A stretch of DNA of 64,000 nucleotides from Methanobacterium sp. Lineage in GTDB: Archaea > Methanobacteriota > Methanobacteria > Methanobacteriales > Methanobacteriaceae. Of the stretch, positions 45,756-55,658 are shown one piece after another. Every line of letters begins with the position of its first letter. The stretch's first letter is position 1. The stretch covers positions 1 to 64,000 of the forward strand of contig JASEIM010000008.1 of NCBI GenBank assembly GCA_030017655.1, given 5' to 3'. A program made the translations under genes and the position numbers. Under the pieces are notes generated by a model. It was not told the origin of the DNA. It worked only from the letters and a program-made list of their open reading frames with translations, and ran no database searches.

Positions 45756-46286
45756 ATGGGTACCTTAGATTTAATAAAAAGTGATCTATCAAAATGGCCA
45801 AGATATGAACAGCGTAAATCATCCCTGATGAGATTTTTGATTGGATTTTATTATTTTATATTTCATGGAGGAACCAGATCCATTATATTTTACAGAATTT
45901 ACCGTCCGCTCTATAAAAAAAATAGTTTCCTTTTTTATCTGGTTCGTTCCATCAGCATGATTGTCTGCCCCATTGAAATTTCAGAAACAACCAGTATTGG
46001 TGAAGGATTTTTTATTCCACACCCCCAATGCATAATTATAGGTGGCGGAGTATTAGGTAAAAACGTTACAGTATTCCAGGGAGTTACCATAGGCTTAAAA
46101 AAGCTGGGCAATGAATATCCTGTTATTGGAGATAATGTAAAGATTGGATCAGGTGCTAAAGTTCTTGGAAACGTAAAAATTGGCCCTAATTCCCGTGTAG
46201 GAGCTAATTCTGTTGTGATTAATTTGGAAGTTCCTTCATATTCTATAGCTGTAGGTATTCCTGCAGTCGTAAAACAATTAAACTAA
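45756..46286 (+). CDS. Serine-acetyltransferase-like hexapeptide acyltransferase
   Basis: This 176-residue protein has a left-handed beta-helix of hexapeptide repeats (IGEGFFIPHPQCIIIGGGVL, VTVFQGVTIGLKK, VKIGSGAKVLGNVKIGP). The CysE-like SIAVGIPAVV is at the end. The N-terminus lacks the full helical domain of true CysE. In this glycan region it more likely acetylates a sugar. It lies 217 bases after the flippase. Confidence 0.8.
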   Translation: MGTLDLIKSDLSKWPRYEQRKSSLMRFLIGFYYFIFHGGTRSIIFYRIYRPLYKKNSFLFYLVRSISMIVCPIEISETTSIGEGFFIPHPQCIIIGGGVLGKNVTVFQGVTIGLKKLGNEYPVIGDNVKIGSGAKVLGNVKIGPNSRVGANSVVINLEVPSYSIAVGIPAVVKQLN

Positions 46287-46458
46287 AAAAAACTACTATA
46301 TTTTTTTATTATACACACATTATTGGCTTCATCCTCTGCAAATAAAAAAAAATATTTTAAATATTATGAAACCACCCTGTAATATTCTTTAAAGACATGC
46401 CATATTACCTAAAAAAGTCATAAACATATGCATATGCTGCATATTTATATTTTTATGT

Positions 46459-48798
46459 TTATTTAAAAAGATATATAGGATCTGAAGATCTGTAAATCTC
46501 TGAATTGCTGTCATAGATCTTATTCATCTTTTTAGTAAAATTACCGCTTTCAACAGGATAATATGGATTATTGCTACGCGTTTTCAGGGTTTCCACATCC
46601 CCATAACGCACATAGATATAATCGTTGGGATATATTACGGTCCAGTTAAAAAGTTCCTTAGTGTCAAATGTGGTATCGTTTATCCCACCCCATGCTGTCC
46701 TATCGGATTTAGTGTAACCAAAGGTTACAAAGGAAATGAGACTAAAATAATCAGCATATATCTGTCCAGAAGAGTGCTTTTCAAGCCACTGGGCAGATGC
46801 TACATCCTGATCATGCTGGAAGAAAAATACCCAATCATCTTTATCAAATGCCATTGATTTTGAATAATCATTGGTAAATTCTATGGCAATTCCTGAACTA
46901 AACAATAGAAAAATGGTTAAAAACGCTGCTAAGGGTTTTAGTGAATGCTCAAAACTTCTATTTTGAAGTGATTTAACTTTATCTATAAAGAATTTAAAGA
47001 AAACTATAGTCCCTATAATGAAGAAAGGAGCCAGGAAGAACAGGGACAGCTGGTAAAATCTGGAAGTATTAAACGATCCTGCTAAATTTGGAAGCACTAT
47101 AGAGGCAAATAAAACAATTAAATTAAAAAGTGAAAATGCAAGATATGAATCTTCAAATTCACTCCTGTATTTTTTAAAAAGAACACTTAAAAAACCAACT
47201 ATAATTAGAGATTGAGTTATTAAATAAAGATATTTCTCTATCATACGTGCTGGAGAATTGTATTCTGCTAAAATAAGCTCCAGACTTTGTGAAGAATATG
47301 GATTTAAAAGCTCTGAAAGCTTAAATAGAGCACTTTTAAACACATCGATTAAATTAATGAATGTAAAAGAATCTGCACTGTATATGTACCATGATAAAGA
47401 TACTACAAAGAATAATATCACCAGATATATATTGATACGTGTGTTTTTTAGATAAGAAAACTTATCAAGGAAATATTCAACTTTAGACCTTAAAGCTATT
47501 TCATCCATCACATCATTTATTTTTAAATTATCATTTGAGTTTTCAGGGATATTATTCACTGAATAGGCATTCTTTGGCTTTAAAATAATGAAATATAAAA
47601 GACTATACGACATTTTATTTATGATATTCCATGTTTTTGAATTCCTGTAGATACCAAGTAAGACCCATACTCCAAGGAAAATAAACATGTACATAAAAGA
47701 AATTGAATAATGGGATACTGCTATTCCTAAAATAAAAATAATGTATAAAACCTGCTTTTTCTCCCTGAAAAAGATTAAAATAAATAAAAGAACTAAAAAA
47801 AGCTCTGCTATTTCCTGACGTGCATTGGATACCATTTCAAGGAAAAATGATGCAATTGACATAAAAAGGAAAACTGACAAAAAAGACACCCGGGTATCTT
47901 TGGTCTGCTCCTCATATATTAGATATATACCTACAGGAACAAGAGAATAAATAAAAGGATAAATAACTTTAAAGACTGATGCCAAACTTAAATCTGATAT
48001 AATGCTGTAAATAGGGGCCAGTATTACCACACTTAGAACGCTGTTATATTCTTTAAACAAAGAAGGATCCCAGAATAAATTTTTAAGGACTAAATCTGCA
48101 TAATGATATTCCTGGACTATGTCATAACCTGCAATGAACTTGGAAATAAGCGATGCATGAAAGAGAAGAGAAAGTGCTATTGTAAAAATTCCTAAAGGAT
48201 AATATCTGTGAGGTATTTTATCAAAAGCAATTAAAACTGGTATTAAACATGTTATAAACAGCGTAAACATTAAAAGAGAAGTTATATCGTAATAGTTAAC
48301 CAGATATGTGCCTGTTATTACTGAGAAGGGGAGAATAACCAAAAATAAAGACCATGGTGAAAAAAGATCATTAGTATCAATGAATTCCTCTTTTTTAAAT
48401 CCATCATCGATTTTATAGCTGATTAAGGATAATATTAAGACAAATGCACTGATGGTAATGGTTAATGGAGTCAATGAAATTGGATTTTCTATCCCCATTG
48501 CAGGATAAATCAGATTCATTAAAAATCCAATAAACATGAGGCTGGCAATACTTACTCCTGAGGAATACAATATTATTTTAATGGTTTTTAACTCATGCAT
48601 CTTTAAAATTCTTAAAATTAAATAACCCGGAATGAATGTAAGATAAACGAAAGCTGTTATCTGTCTTAACACGGGAATTTGAATTCCAGCATATTCAAGT
48701 ATGATAAAAGCAAAAAGAGTTATTTGAATTAATAAAATTACCTTCAAAAACTTTTTTATGTCCCAATTATTCATTTTAAATATATTTATAACCTTCAT
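46459..48798 (-). CDS. DUF2206-family membrane protein
   Basis: This 779-residue protein has 15 or more membrane helices and a C-terminal soluble part facing outward (EKHSSGQIYADYFSLISF, AWGGINDTTFDTKELF). It matches DUF2206 proteins of methanogens, which resemble the GT-C glycosyltransferases of lipid-linked glycan assembly. It begins a minus-strand group with two GT4 glycosyltransferases, suggesting one glycan-building unit. Enzymatic activity is unproven. Confidence 0.75.
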   Translation of the reverse strand: MKVINIFKMNNWDIKKFLKVILLIQITLFAFIILEYAGIQIPVLRQITAFVYLTFIPGYLILRILKMHELKTIKIILYSSGVSIASLMFIGFLMNLIYPAMGIENPISLTPLTITISAFVLILSLISYKIDDGFKKEEFIDTNDLFSPWSLFLVILPFSVITGTYLVNYYDITSLLMFTLFITCLIPVLIAFDKIPHRYYPLGIFTIALSLLFHASLISKFIAGYDIVQEYHYADLVLKNLFWDPSLFKEYNSVLSVVILAPIYSIISDLSLASVFKVIYPFIYSLVPVGIYLIYEEQTKDTRVSFLSVFLFMSIASFFLEMVSNARQEIAELFLVLLFILIFFREKKQVLYIIFILGIAVSHYSISFMYMFIFLGVWVLLGIYRNSKTWNIINKMSYSLLYFIILKPKNAYSVNNIPENSNDNLKINDVMDEIALRSKVEYFLDKFSYLKNTRINIYLVILFFVVSLSWYIYSADSFTFINLIDVFKSALFKLSELLNPYSSQSLELILAEYNSPARMIEKYLYLITQSLIIVGFLSVLFKKYRSEFEDSYLAFSLFNLIVLFASIVLPNLAGSFNTSRFYQLSLFFLAPFFIIGTIVFFKFFIDKVKSLQNRSFEHSLKPLAAFLTIFLLFSSGIAIEFTNDYSKSMAFDKDDWVFFFQHDQDVASAQWLEKHSSGQIYADYFSLISFVTFGYTKSDRTAWGGINDTTFDTKELFNWTVIYPNDYIYVRYGDVETLKTRSNNPYYPVESGNFTKKMNKIYDSNSEIYRSSDPIYLFK

Positions 48799-48822
48799 GT
48801 TAAATAACCTGATAGAATCATT

Positions 48823-49860
48823 TTAATTAAAATTTTTTATGGTTTTAAGGATTTTCTCTTCATTTACTTCTTTACTGTAGTAATATTCAATAAAATTCCT
48901 TGCATTCGCACTTATTTTAGCCAGTAAGTTTTCATCAAAAATATTTCCGTTAATTTCTTTGATTATCTCTTCTTCTTTAACAATCAGAATATTATCAAGG
49001 TGTTTAACGCCATCTATACCATATGTACCCTCAGGTGTGGTTAAAACTGGTGTAGAGCACATCATTGCCTCTAAAATCTTATTAAGCGGTCCTGATGTGG
49101 AAATTTTTGACGGTATCAGAACAAGATCCATGGAATTTATTTTTGATAAATATTCAGAATAAGATTCAATATAACCTGTGTATCTAATTTTAGAACTATT
49201 TATTCTGTAATCACAGGACCCTATAACATGAAAAATAATATCTTCATTGAATTTATCTATATTTTTATAAACAAAATCCAGGTAATACCTGTTCGCAGGC
49301 ATGTCAAATGGACCTATTAATCCTATAGATTTGTACCCCTTCTCCTTATTGTCCCCTATCCTGTATTTAATGGATTCATCAATAAATACAGGTACCAATG
49401 CAATATTCTTATTGTATCTACTGTAGAATTCATAGATGTTTTTAGATAATGCAATTACATAATCAGATTTGCTTATAGCAAATTTTTCAATAAACTGAGT
49501 GGTTTTAATTATTATTTTATTTCTATTTTTGTTAATATTCTCCTCTGAAAGGGTTCCATGGGCTTCAAATATAATATTAAATCCTAATAACTTAGATAAA
49601 AAATAAATACTGAAAAATCCAAGGAAATCTGAGGAAACATAAACTGCATCAAGCTTATTTTTTGGAATTAAATATAAAAGCCTTAAATTCCAGAATAAAT
49701 TTTCCATAAATATTGAAAAAATGTTTTTAAAATTTTTCTGATTGGAATAAAGAATTATTACGTCATGTTCCTCTTTAAGCACCTTATAAATCCGCTTAGC
49801 CCTTATTGAAATCCCGTTATCCTCAGAAATATCCGATCCTGATATTATAGCTATTTTCAT
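48823..49860 (-). CDS. GT4-type glycosyltransferase
   Basis: This 345-residue GT-B protein has an N-terminal IISGSDISEDNGISIRAKRI. Its C-terminal half has SIGLIGPFDMPANRYYLDF and the conserved EAMMCSTPVLTTPEGTYGID segment of GT4 enzymes. It is 24 bases downstream of the DUF2206 gene's start in the opposite reading order, so it is likely co-transcribed with it. The acceptor is not known. Confidence 0.82.
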   Translation of the reverse strand: MKIAIISGSDISEDNGISIRAKRIYKVLKEEHDVIILYSNQKNFKNIFSIFMENLFWNLRLLYLIPKNKLDAVYVSSDFLGFFSIYFLSKLLGFNIIFEAHGTLSEENINKNRNKIIIKTTQFIEKFAISKSDYVIALSKNIYEFYSRYNKNIALVPVFIDESIKYRIGDNKEKGYKSIGLIGPFDMPANRYYLDFVYKNIDKFNEDIIFHVIGSCDYRINSSKIRYTGYIESYSEYLSKINSMDLVLIPSKISTSGPLNKILEAMMCSTPVLTTPEGTYGIDGVKHLDNILIVKEEEIIKEINGNIFDENLLAKISANARNFIEYYYSKEVNEEKILKTIKNFN

Positions 49861-49911
49861 AAGATATCCTCATTTCTATTTATAATAAAATTTAAGCACA
49901 ATTTGCAGAAA

Positions 49912-51150
49912 TCATGCCACAGGACGATTATAGAATGTTTTTAGAATGTGTTTCTTCCGACCTTCATGCATGCTTTCCATAGAATTCTTTTCCATTGTTT
50001 CCAGGCCTTTATATGCAATTTCATTTAACAGTTGCTTGTTTTTGTATAATTTTTCAACTGCATCTGCAAAACAGGCGGGATTTTGAGGATCACATAGAAT
50101 ACCGTTTGAATAATTAGAAATAATAGAAAAGCTTCTTAAATCAGCACCTATTACCACTGTGCCGTTCGCCATCGCATCATAAATTATTCTGGGTTCTTCT
50201 CCACTCAAATTTGGAACTAAAATTACATCATGTTCTCTTAATGCTTCATAAAAAGGATCTCCATAGGGAAGTATACCCCAGAATTTCACAGTATCCTCAA
50301 GATCATATTTACTGACAAGTTCTTCTAATTCCTCTTCAAGTGTCTCTTCTCTTCCTCTGTATGGCACCGGAAGGATGTTTAATTTACAAGGTATTCCTCT
50401 TTCCTTTAAAATCTTAGCAGCTTCAATTGCACATGCCGGATTTTTTTTAGGGATTAATGAAGCTACAAAACATAGATTAACAAACTCTTCAGATCTATTT
50501 TCCAGTTTTTGCTTCAACTGTTGTTTAGAAATAATATCTCTTTTTTTAACCCATGAAGTGTTGTATTTGATGACATTTCCTTCGTCTTTATATCTTTCAA
50601 GAAGATTTTCCCCACCTACAAATGTTAATGGTGTTTTCCTGATGGAAAATTTAAAAATTGGTGAATAAAAATATTTTAATAGTAGATAGAAGGATTTTGA
50701 AAATATATTATTTGAAGATTCCATGTACAGATCAAGATCAGCTATAAAATCGGCGTCATATATAAGGAGTCTATTTTTATAGCCCCTGAGCATGCAGACG
50801 TAATTTACAATGTGTCCTATAGGAGGTATTGCTGTGGCCTTATTGTGAATTATATCATCTTTCTCAATAAAATTACTGATTGTTGATACTATTCTGGGAA
50901 GTTTAATCATGAATTGAAGAGGATTTTCAAAATAAGGTAGTGCATGGAATTTAATTTCATCTTCAGAAAATACGTTGGTCAGATCATCATTATCTGGTAT
51001 AATTTCTTTTTTCATAGGGGCAAAAACGTGCAGATCTTTAAAATGCTCTGAATGGGTCTTTAGTTCCCAGTACCAGCCGTCAATATCTACTTTAAATCTG
51101 TCTTTTTCAGTTAATGAAAAAGGTAACCATGTTATAAGGACATATCTCAT
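49912..51150 (-). CDS. GT4-type glycosyltransferase
   Basis: This 412-residue GT-B protein starts MRYVLITWLPFSLTEKDRF and contains NLCFVASLIPKKNPACAIEA, VKFWGILPYGDPFYEALREH and the GEEPRIIYDAMANGTVVIGA segment (donor-binding Glu region). It lies just upstream of the previous transferase on the same strand with a 51-base gap. The pair probably adds successive sugars to one glycan. Confidence 0.83.
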   Translation of the reverse strand: MRYVLITWLPFSLTEKDRFKVDIDGWYWELKTHSEHFKDLHVFAPMKKEIIPDNDDLTNVFSEDEIKFHALPYFENPLQFMIKLPRIVSTISNFIEKDDIIHNKATAIPPIGHIVNYVCMLRGYKNRLLIYDADFIADLDLYMESSNNIFSKSFYLLLKYFYSPIFKFSIRKTPLTFVGGENLLERYKDEGNVIKYNTSWVKKRDIISKQQLKQKLENRSEEFVNLCFVASLIPKKNPACAIEAAKILKERGIPCKLNILPVPYRGREETLEEELEELVSKYDLEDTVKFWGILPYGDPFYEALREHDVILVPNLSGEEPRIIYDAMANGTVVIGADLRSFSIISNYSNGILCDPQNPACFADAVEKLYKNKQLLNEIAYKGLETMEKNSMESMHEGRKKHILKTFYNRPVA

Positions 51151-51303
51151 CTAATTCACCTTTTTATTTTTACAAATTAAAATTTACCACATAATATATT
51201 ATGATAATAAGTTATTAATATATTTAGTGCTCTTATATACTCCCTTCAAATTACTATAACTTAAAACATCAACAAAGGTTTTAAAAAAGAAATTAAGTCA
51301 TAT

Positions 51304-51795
51304 TTATGCTTTGTTACTTTTTATTAATCCTGTTTTTTTAAGTTTAAATGATAATACATATACAATTAGAGCTAAAAGTATAGAAGCAATAGTTACATTG
51401 ATATCAAAATTTGATATTAAACCGAACTGCCATAAACTCCATGAAAATGGATAAAAAAAGTATACTCCGCTGTTCATATCTAGAAGAAGCAAATCCAGCA
51501 TATAATGAGTACTTAAACCCAAAATAAATAAAATTAATGCCATCCTTTTATCTTTAAAGAATAATGATAATACGGATGCCGTAACTAAAGATCCTGCAGG
51601 AGTGTGTAATGCTGCAAGCCAGTAATAGCTGTATATATCGAAATAAAGAAGTGGTATTGATATTTTTACAATATCTGGAATCAATGCTCCAACCATACAC
51701 AGGACAGTGTTTTCGGAGTTAAACTGCCTAAATTTAACTCCGAGCAAAGTACATATGGACCATGCCACTAAAATATGTGTTATCCAGTCAGGCAT
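51304..51795 (-). CDS. Membrane-bound metal-dependent hydrolase (YdjM-like)
   Basis: This 163-residue protein has four membrane helices and the YdjM/DUF457 motifs MPDWITHILVAW, GALIPDIVK, LHTPAGSLV and THYMLDLLLLD. The His/Asp residues form a metal site. The family's substrate is not known. It starts one base after the previous gene's stop, with GGAG in that gene's last codons. Confidence 0.8.
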   Translation of the reverse strand: MPDWITHILVAWSICTLLGVKFRQFNSENTVLCMVGALIPDIVKISIPLLYFDIYSYYWLAALHTPAGSLVTASVLSLFFKDKRMALILFILGLSTHYMLDLLLLDMNSGVYFFYPFSWSLWQFGLISNFDINVTIASILLALIVYVLSFKLKKTGLIKSNKA

Positions 51796-52257
51796 TTATT
51801 TCTCCTTCCTTCTAATAAATTCCAGATGTCTAAAATCGAATTTCCAGTATCTCCAGAAAATAATTACAATTACAACCAGTCCAATTATAGATCTTAAAAA
51901 TATCGTTTCATAGCCTAATTTATTTATTTTAACAACCTTTACCCCTTTAAAATAGTTTGTAATAAAGAAAGCCCCCATTACCTCTACTTCAGATCCAATT
52001 TCAGGTCTTGCTGCGGATTCCACCTTAATCATGTTGTTATCCTCATCCAGAAGATCGAAACCATACTCCTGATGTCTGATTACTTCCCCAAAAATTGTGA
52101 ATTCATTAGATTCCTGTTCTCCTGTTATATTTAATTGAGATGGTGAAAATTCTAAATGGGGTTCATAATTTTCATAATAGTTAACACAGAGAATTAATAG
52201 AATAGAAATAAGGGTAATAAAAATCAAAATTTTTTCAGAGACCCTATCCTTTTTCAT
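51796..52257 (-). CDS. Membrane protein with an OB-fold-like domain
   Basis: This 153-residue protein has an N-terminal helix (ILIFITLISILLILCV) and an outward OB-like domain (FTIFGEVIRHQEYGFDLLDE, EIGSEVEVMGAFFI). A second helix and a basic tail follow. It is directly coupled to the YdjM-like gene (no gap). Small OB-fold membrane proteins of this kind are seen in archaeal envelope clusters. The function is unknown. Confidence 0.65.
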   Translation of the reverse strand: MKKDRVSEKILIFITLISILLILCVNYYENYEPHLEFSPSQLNITGEQESNEFTIFGEVIRHQEYGFDLLDEDNNMIKVESAARPEIGSEVEVMGAFFITNYFKGVKVVKINKLGYETIFLRSIIGLVVIVIIFWRYWKFDFRHLEFIRRKEK

Positions 52258-52599
52258 AGCTTATTTTATGATAATAATGATATAAAATATTAACTATTAT
52301 TATTATATGCTTTTAAAGCAATATTAATATTTTTAACAAAATAAAGATAATTTAAACCTATTTTTAATAATATGAACCCTGTAATGATATTTTTTTTATG
52401 TCATTAAAGTATAATATTTTAAATAAAACACTGCTTATGACTTTAAATTGCTCTATACTATTATTAATCCCACTTTTTTTAATTATATAATCTTTTTTGC
52501 CATCTTTTTAATTAATGAGCATATAAGTAAATCATAAAATTTATAAAATAGTAATACTAAATTAATATAATATATTATTATCAAACTGGTGATAAAACA
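52258..52599. other. AT-rich intergenic region
   Basis: It holds no gene, repeat or clear operator. It separates divergent transcription units. Confidence 0.5.
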
Positions 52600-52830
52600 A
52601 TGATGCTTAACATAATATTACTTAATAATATAAATAAATGGCCGTTAATGGATTACAGTTATTTAATAACAATTGCCCTCATATTCTTTTTAATAATAAA
52701 AAGCCTATCTAATGATGATACTCCAAATAAATATACTAATTTACTGAATAAAGTATCTGGAGTTGCAATATATCCACTTTTACTACTATTTATCATCATG
52801 ATCGCTTCTAAAGCGTTGGATGTAGCTTAA
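52600..52830 (+). CDS. Small two-helix membrane protein
   Basis: This 76-residue protein has two membrane helices (YSYLITIALIFFLIIKSL and GVAIYPLLLLFIIMIASKAL) joined by a loop with SNDDTPNKYTN. It has the same plan as the 22748 protein, so the two are likely paralogues. It stands alone between minus-strand glycosyltransferase genes. The function is unknown. Confidence 0.7.
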   Translation: MMLNIILLNNINKWPLMDYSYLITIALIFFLIIKSLSNDDTPNKYTNLLNKVSGVAIYPLLLLFIIMIASKALDVA

Positions 52831-52888
52831 AATCTAAAATTATATATTCATGGAACTGTATGGGGTTGTAAAACATAAAAAATAAAGT

Positions 52889-54091
52889 TTATGCAATTGC
52901 TTTTTCGTAAGAATTTTTTACTTTATTTGCAACATTTTTCCAGTCAAAATTTTTCTCCACATCTTTCCTGGCTTTTTTACCTATTTTTTTCCTGTTGCTA
53001 TCATTATTAACCAGTTTGATTATACTATCTGCAATAGCATCAACATCCCTCCTTGGAATTAACAGACCGTTTTTACCATTTTTTATAATTTCAGGGACTC
53101 CGCCAACTTCAGTTGAAATTGTAGCAATACCGCTGGACATGGATTCGAGAACACTCATTGGAAAGTTTTCATATAACGATGATAAGATAAATATATCCGA
53201 AGAAGCGTACAGGTAAGGCATCTTAAGATAATCAACATATCCAACGTAAGAGAAACTATCTTCAGGGATATCAAACCCGATTTTACCTGTACCTGCAAAT
53301 AAAAAGTGAGCATCAACCTCATCTAATATTTTGGGAATTGCTTTTAATAAAAATGAGGCACCTTTGGCACCAATTAACCTGGAAGTAGACAGAACAACTG
53401 GAACATCAATATCTTCAAGTTTTGGGAATATATCATGGGAATTTTTTCCATTTTTTGGGCAGAAATTATCGGTATTAACTCCATTGTGTATCACTTCAAT
53501 GGAGGATGGATCTATATTATAACTGTCCACAACCTGATTTTTTGTCCACTGGGAAACAGCTATGTAGTTCCTTTTTTTCTGGTGATAAATATATTCTAAA
53601 GAAACTAAAAGAGGATAAAGAAGATAAGTGGCTTTTTCAGAAAATTCTAGCTGTGAAAACCTTAGCCCAGAATCACTTGAAGCTTTTCTTTGTCCCTTTA
53701 TAGTGGTATGTAATGTAGTTACAACAGGAATGTCTATGTTTCTAAATTGAAGCAATATATCAGGCATCTGCGCTGTATGGGTATGTATAAGGTCTATTTT
53801 TTCTCTTTTTATTAATTTGGGGAGACACTTAAAACATGCGTACTGGAACTTAGCATTATACATGAACGTATCATACGCTTCACTTATAAAATGAATCTGC
53901 ACATTATCTGGAAAAATGGTTTCCAGATTATAATCATCTGTAGATAAGGCCTCGTTTTTAAAACCAAATCTTTGAGGAGCTACAATATGTATATTAACAT
54001 CTTTTGGTAAGTTTCTTGATAATTCAACTACATAACTTCCAACTCCTCCCCATATTGGAAGAAATTCAGGGGCAAGCAACAATACATTCAT
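52889..54091 (-). CDS. GT4-type glycosyltransferase
   Basis: This 400-residue GT-B protein has the GT4 opening LLLAPEFLPIWGGVGSYVVE and later HIHTHTAQMPD-like and AVSQWTKNQV segments. The catalytic region is FILSSLYENFPMSVLESMSS followed by TEVGGVPEI. The E-x7-E-type motif is present. It is one of three GT4 enzymes on the minus strand here. It probably builds the surface glycan. Confidence 0.85.
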   Translation of the reverse strand: MNVLLLAPEFLPIWGGVGSYVVELSRNLPKDVNIHIVAPQRFGFKNEALSTDDYNLETIFPDNVQIHFISEAYDTFMYNAKFQYACFKCLPKLIKREKIDLIHTHTAQMPDILLQFRNIDIPVVTTLHTTIKGQRKASSDSGLRFSQLEFSEKATYLLYPLLVSLEYIYHQKKRNYIAVSQWTKNQVVDSYNIDPSSIEVIHNGVNTDNFCPKNGKNSHDIFPKLEDIDVPVVLSTSRLIGAKGASFLLKAIPKILDEVDAHFLFAGTGKIGFDIPEDSFSYVGYVDYLKMPYLYASSDIFILSSLYENFPMSVLESMSSGIATISTEVGGVPEIIKNGKNGLLIPRRDVDAIADSIIKLVNNDSNRKKIGKKARKDVEKNFDWKNVANKVKNSYEKAIA

Positions 54092-54218
54092 TATTGAACC
54101 CCCTTATAAATGATAAAAACATATTTATTAATTTCATACATTTTGATGCATATATTCTTATTATTTGCTGTTTTTAATCCCATACAATGGTCTATCATAG
54201 AAGTATACCCTCTTTTAA

Positions 54219-55046
54219 TCATTTTGCATTTCCCCAATAGGCCTGATTTGACAGACTTATGAGTTCACTATCTGAAAAATATTCAATTAATTTCCTCAGA
54301 TTATTCAACGTTTTAGAACCGGAATTTCTAAAAACATGAAATGAAATATCATCAAATTCAGGGTTTTTATCGCTTATTTCCCATGGATGAATATAAACAA
54401 CCCCATAGCCTGTCTTTTTTAGGGAGTACTTAAGCACAGTTTTTGTCCATAAAAGACCAAAATTACGTAAAAACCATCCCCCACCCCCCGGCAATCTTAA
54501 AAAAGGCAAAACTGACAATGGAAATTCTAAAATTTTTTTTCCATTATTTAAGGGCATATTAAAAGGTTGTATTGGGGCATCCTGATTACCATACCATCCA
54601 GGAATTTTCAGGCATGGAACAATAGAAGAATCATATTTAAAACCCTCTTTTAATAATGTTTCCAATTTTTCCATTGAATAATCAAAATTAGGAAATCTAA
54701 ATCCCTTTAAGTCCGATATTATTTCATCCTTATACTTTTGAATGTCTTTTTTGAATTCTATTGCATTTTTGTATTTTTTATTATGATAAAATCCATGACA
54801 TGCAATTTCGTTAGGGCTGCTTTTTAACATTTCAATTATTTCAGGATAGTTTTCTGCAGTTTCTCCTAAAACAAAAAAGGTACCACTAACTCCATAATCA
54901 TCAAATAATGTAATTAGTTGTTCTGTTTTTTTTAATACGTCAGTTTTAGGAGTTTTTCCGTTGTAATTTTCAATAATTATCTTTTCAGCATCAAACCAGT
55001 TGGAATGAAACCATTCTTCTACATCCACAGTAATTGAAAGTTGCAT
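54219..55046 (-). CDS. Polysaccharide deacetylase (NodB-like)
   Basis: This 275-residue protein has the XrtA-associated deacetylase style. It has SITVDVEEWFHSNWFD (metal Asp), then GTFFVLGE, ACHGFYHNKKY (His-x3-His) and FRFPNFDYS. It ends with HPWEISD. Such enzymes remove N-acetyl groups from glycans, here probably from a surface or wall polymer. It lies 127 bases upstream of the GT4 gene on the same strand. It has no signal peptide, so it may act in the cytoplasm on lipid-linked precursors. Confidence 0.85.
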   Translation of the reverse strand: MQLSITVDVEEWFHSNWFDAEKIIIENYNGKTPKTDVLKKTEQLITLFDDYGVSGTFFVLGETAENYPEIIEMLKSSPNEIACHGFYHNKKYKNAIEFKKDIQKYKDEIISDLKGFRFPNFDYSMEKLETLLKEGFKYDSSIVPCLKIPGWYGNQDAPIQPFNMPLNNGKKILEFPLSVLPFLRLPGGGGWFLRNFGLLWTKTVLKYSLKKTGYGVVYIHPWEISDKNPEFDDISFHVFRNSGSKTLNNLRKLIEYFSDSELISLSNQAYWGNAK

Positions 55047-55658
55047 GTTATCTACACCAATTTATTAATAATTTATATTATTATTTTAATATATTATTAA
55101 TGTAATACTAATTTAAATAATTTTCGTATCATATTTATTACAAGAAAAGGATATTAAGTATAGAAAAAAAAATCAGAAGCTTATTGCAATGTTTTGGGAC
55201 ATCTATTGTAATAAAAATGAATTCAATGACCATATTGATATTATTATTTCATTTAAACTCCACGTATCCATAATACGTTGAATTAAAAATAAATTTGAGT
55301 TATATATGCTAAAAAACAAAAATTAAGAATTAAATTATTTTTTAAGATTAAATTAATATTAATATATTTTTTAATCAAAAACAGGATGAAATAAACATAA
55401 TTTCGGATATAGTTATTTTAATAAAGCTATATGTGATTTTGATAAAAATTTATAGGGATATTGAATTTAAAAATTCATATTATATTACTTTTGAGGGTGC
55501 AAACTTAGAAATTAGTTTTAAATAATGAAATTATCACTGTAAATAGCAATTTTAATGATAATCAGCAATAGATAATTATATAAATAGTTAATAACTTAAT
55601 ATTATAATATAAAATTTTAAATAATTATTACTTAAATTGGCATAGTGGAGAAAAGAAG
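55047..55658. other. Long AT-rich intergenic region
   Basis: There are no supportable genes or hairpins in 612 bases. It separates divergent units and presumably carries the promoters of the deacetylase and the GT2 gene. Confidence 0.5.
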
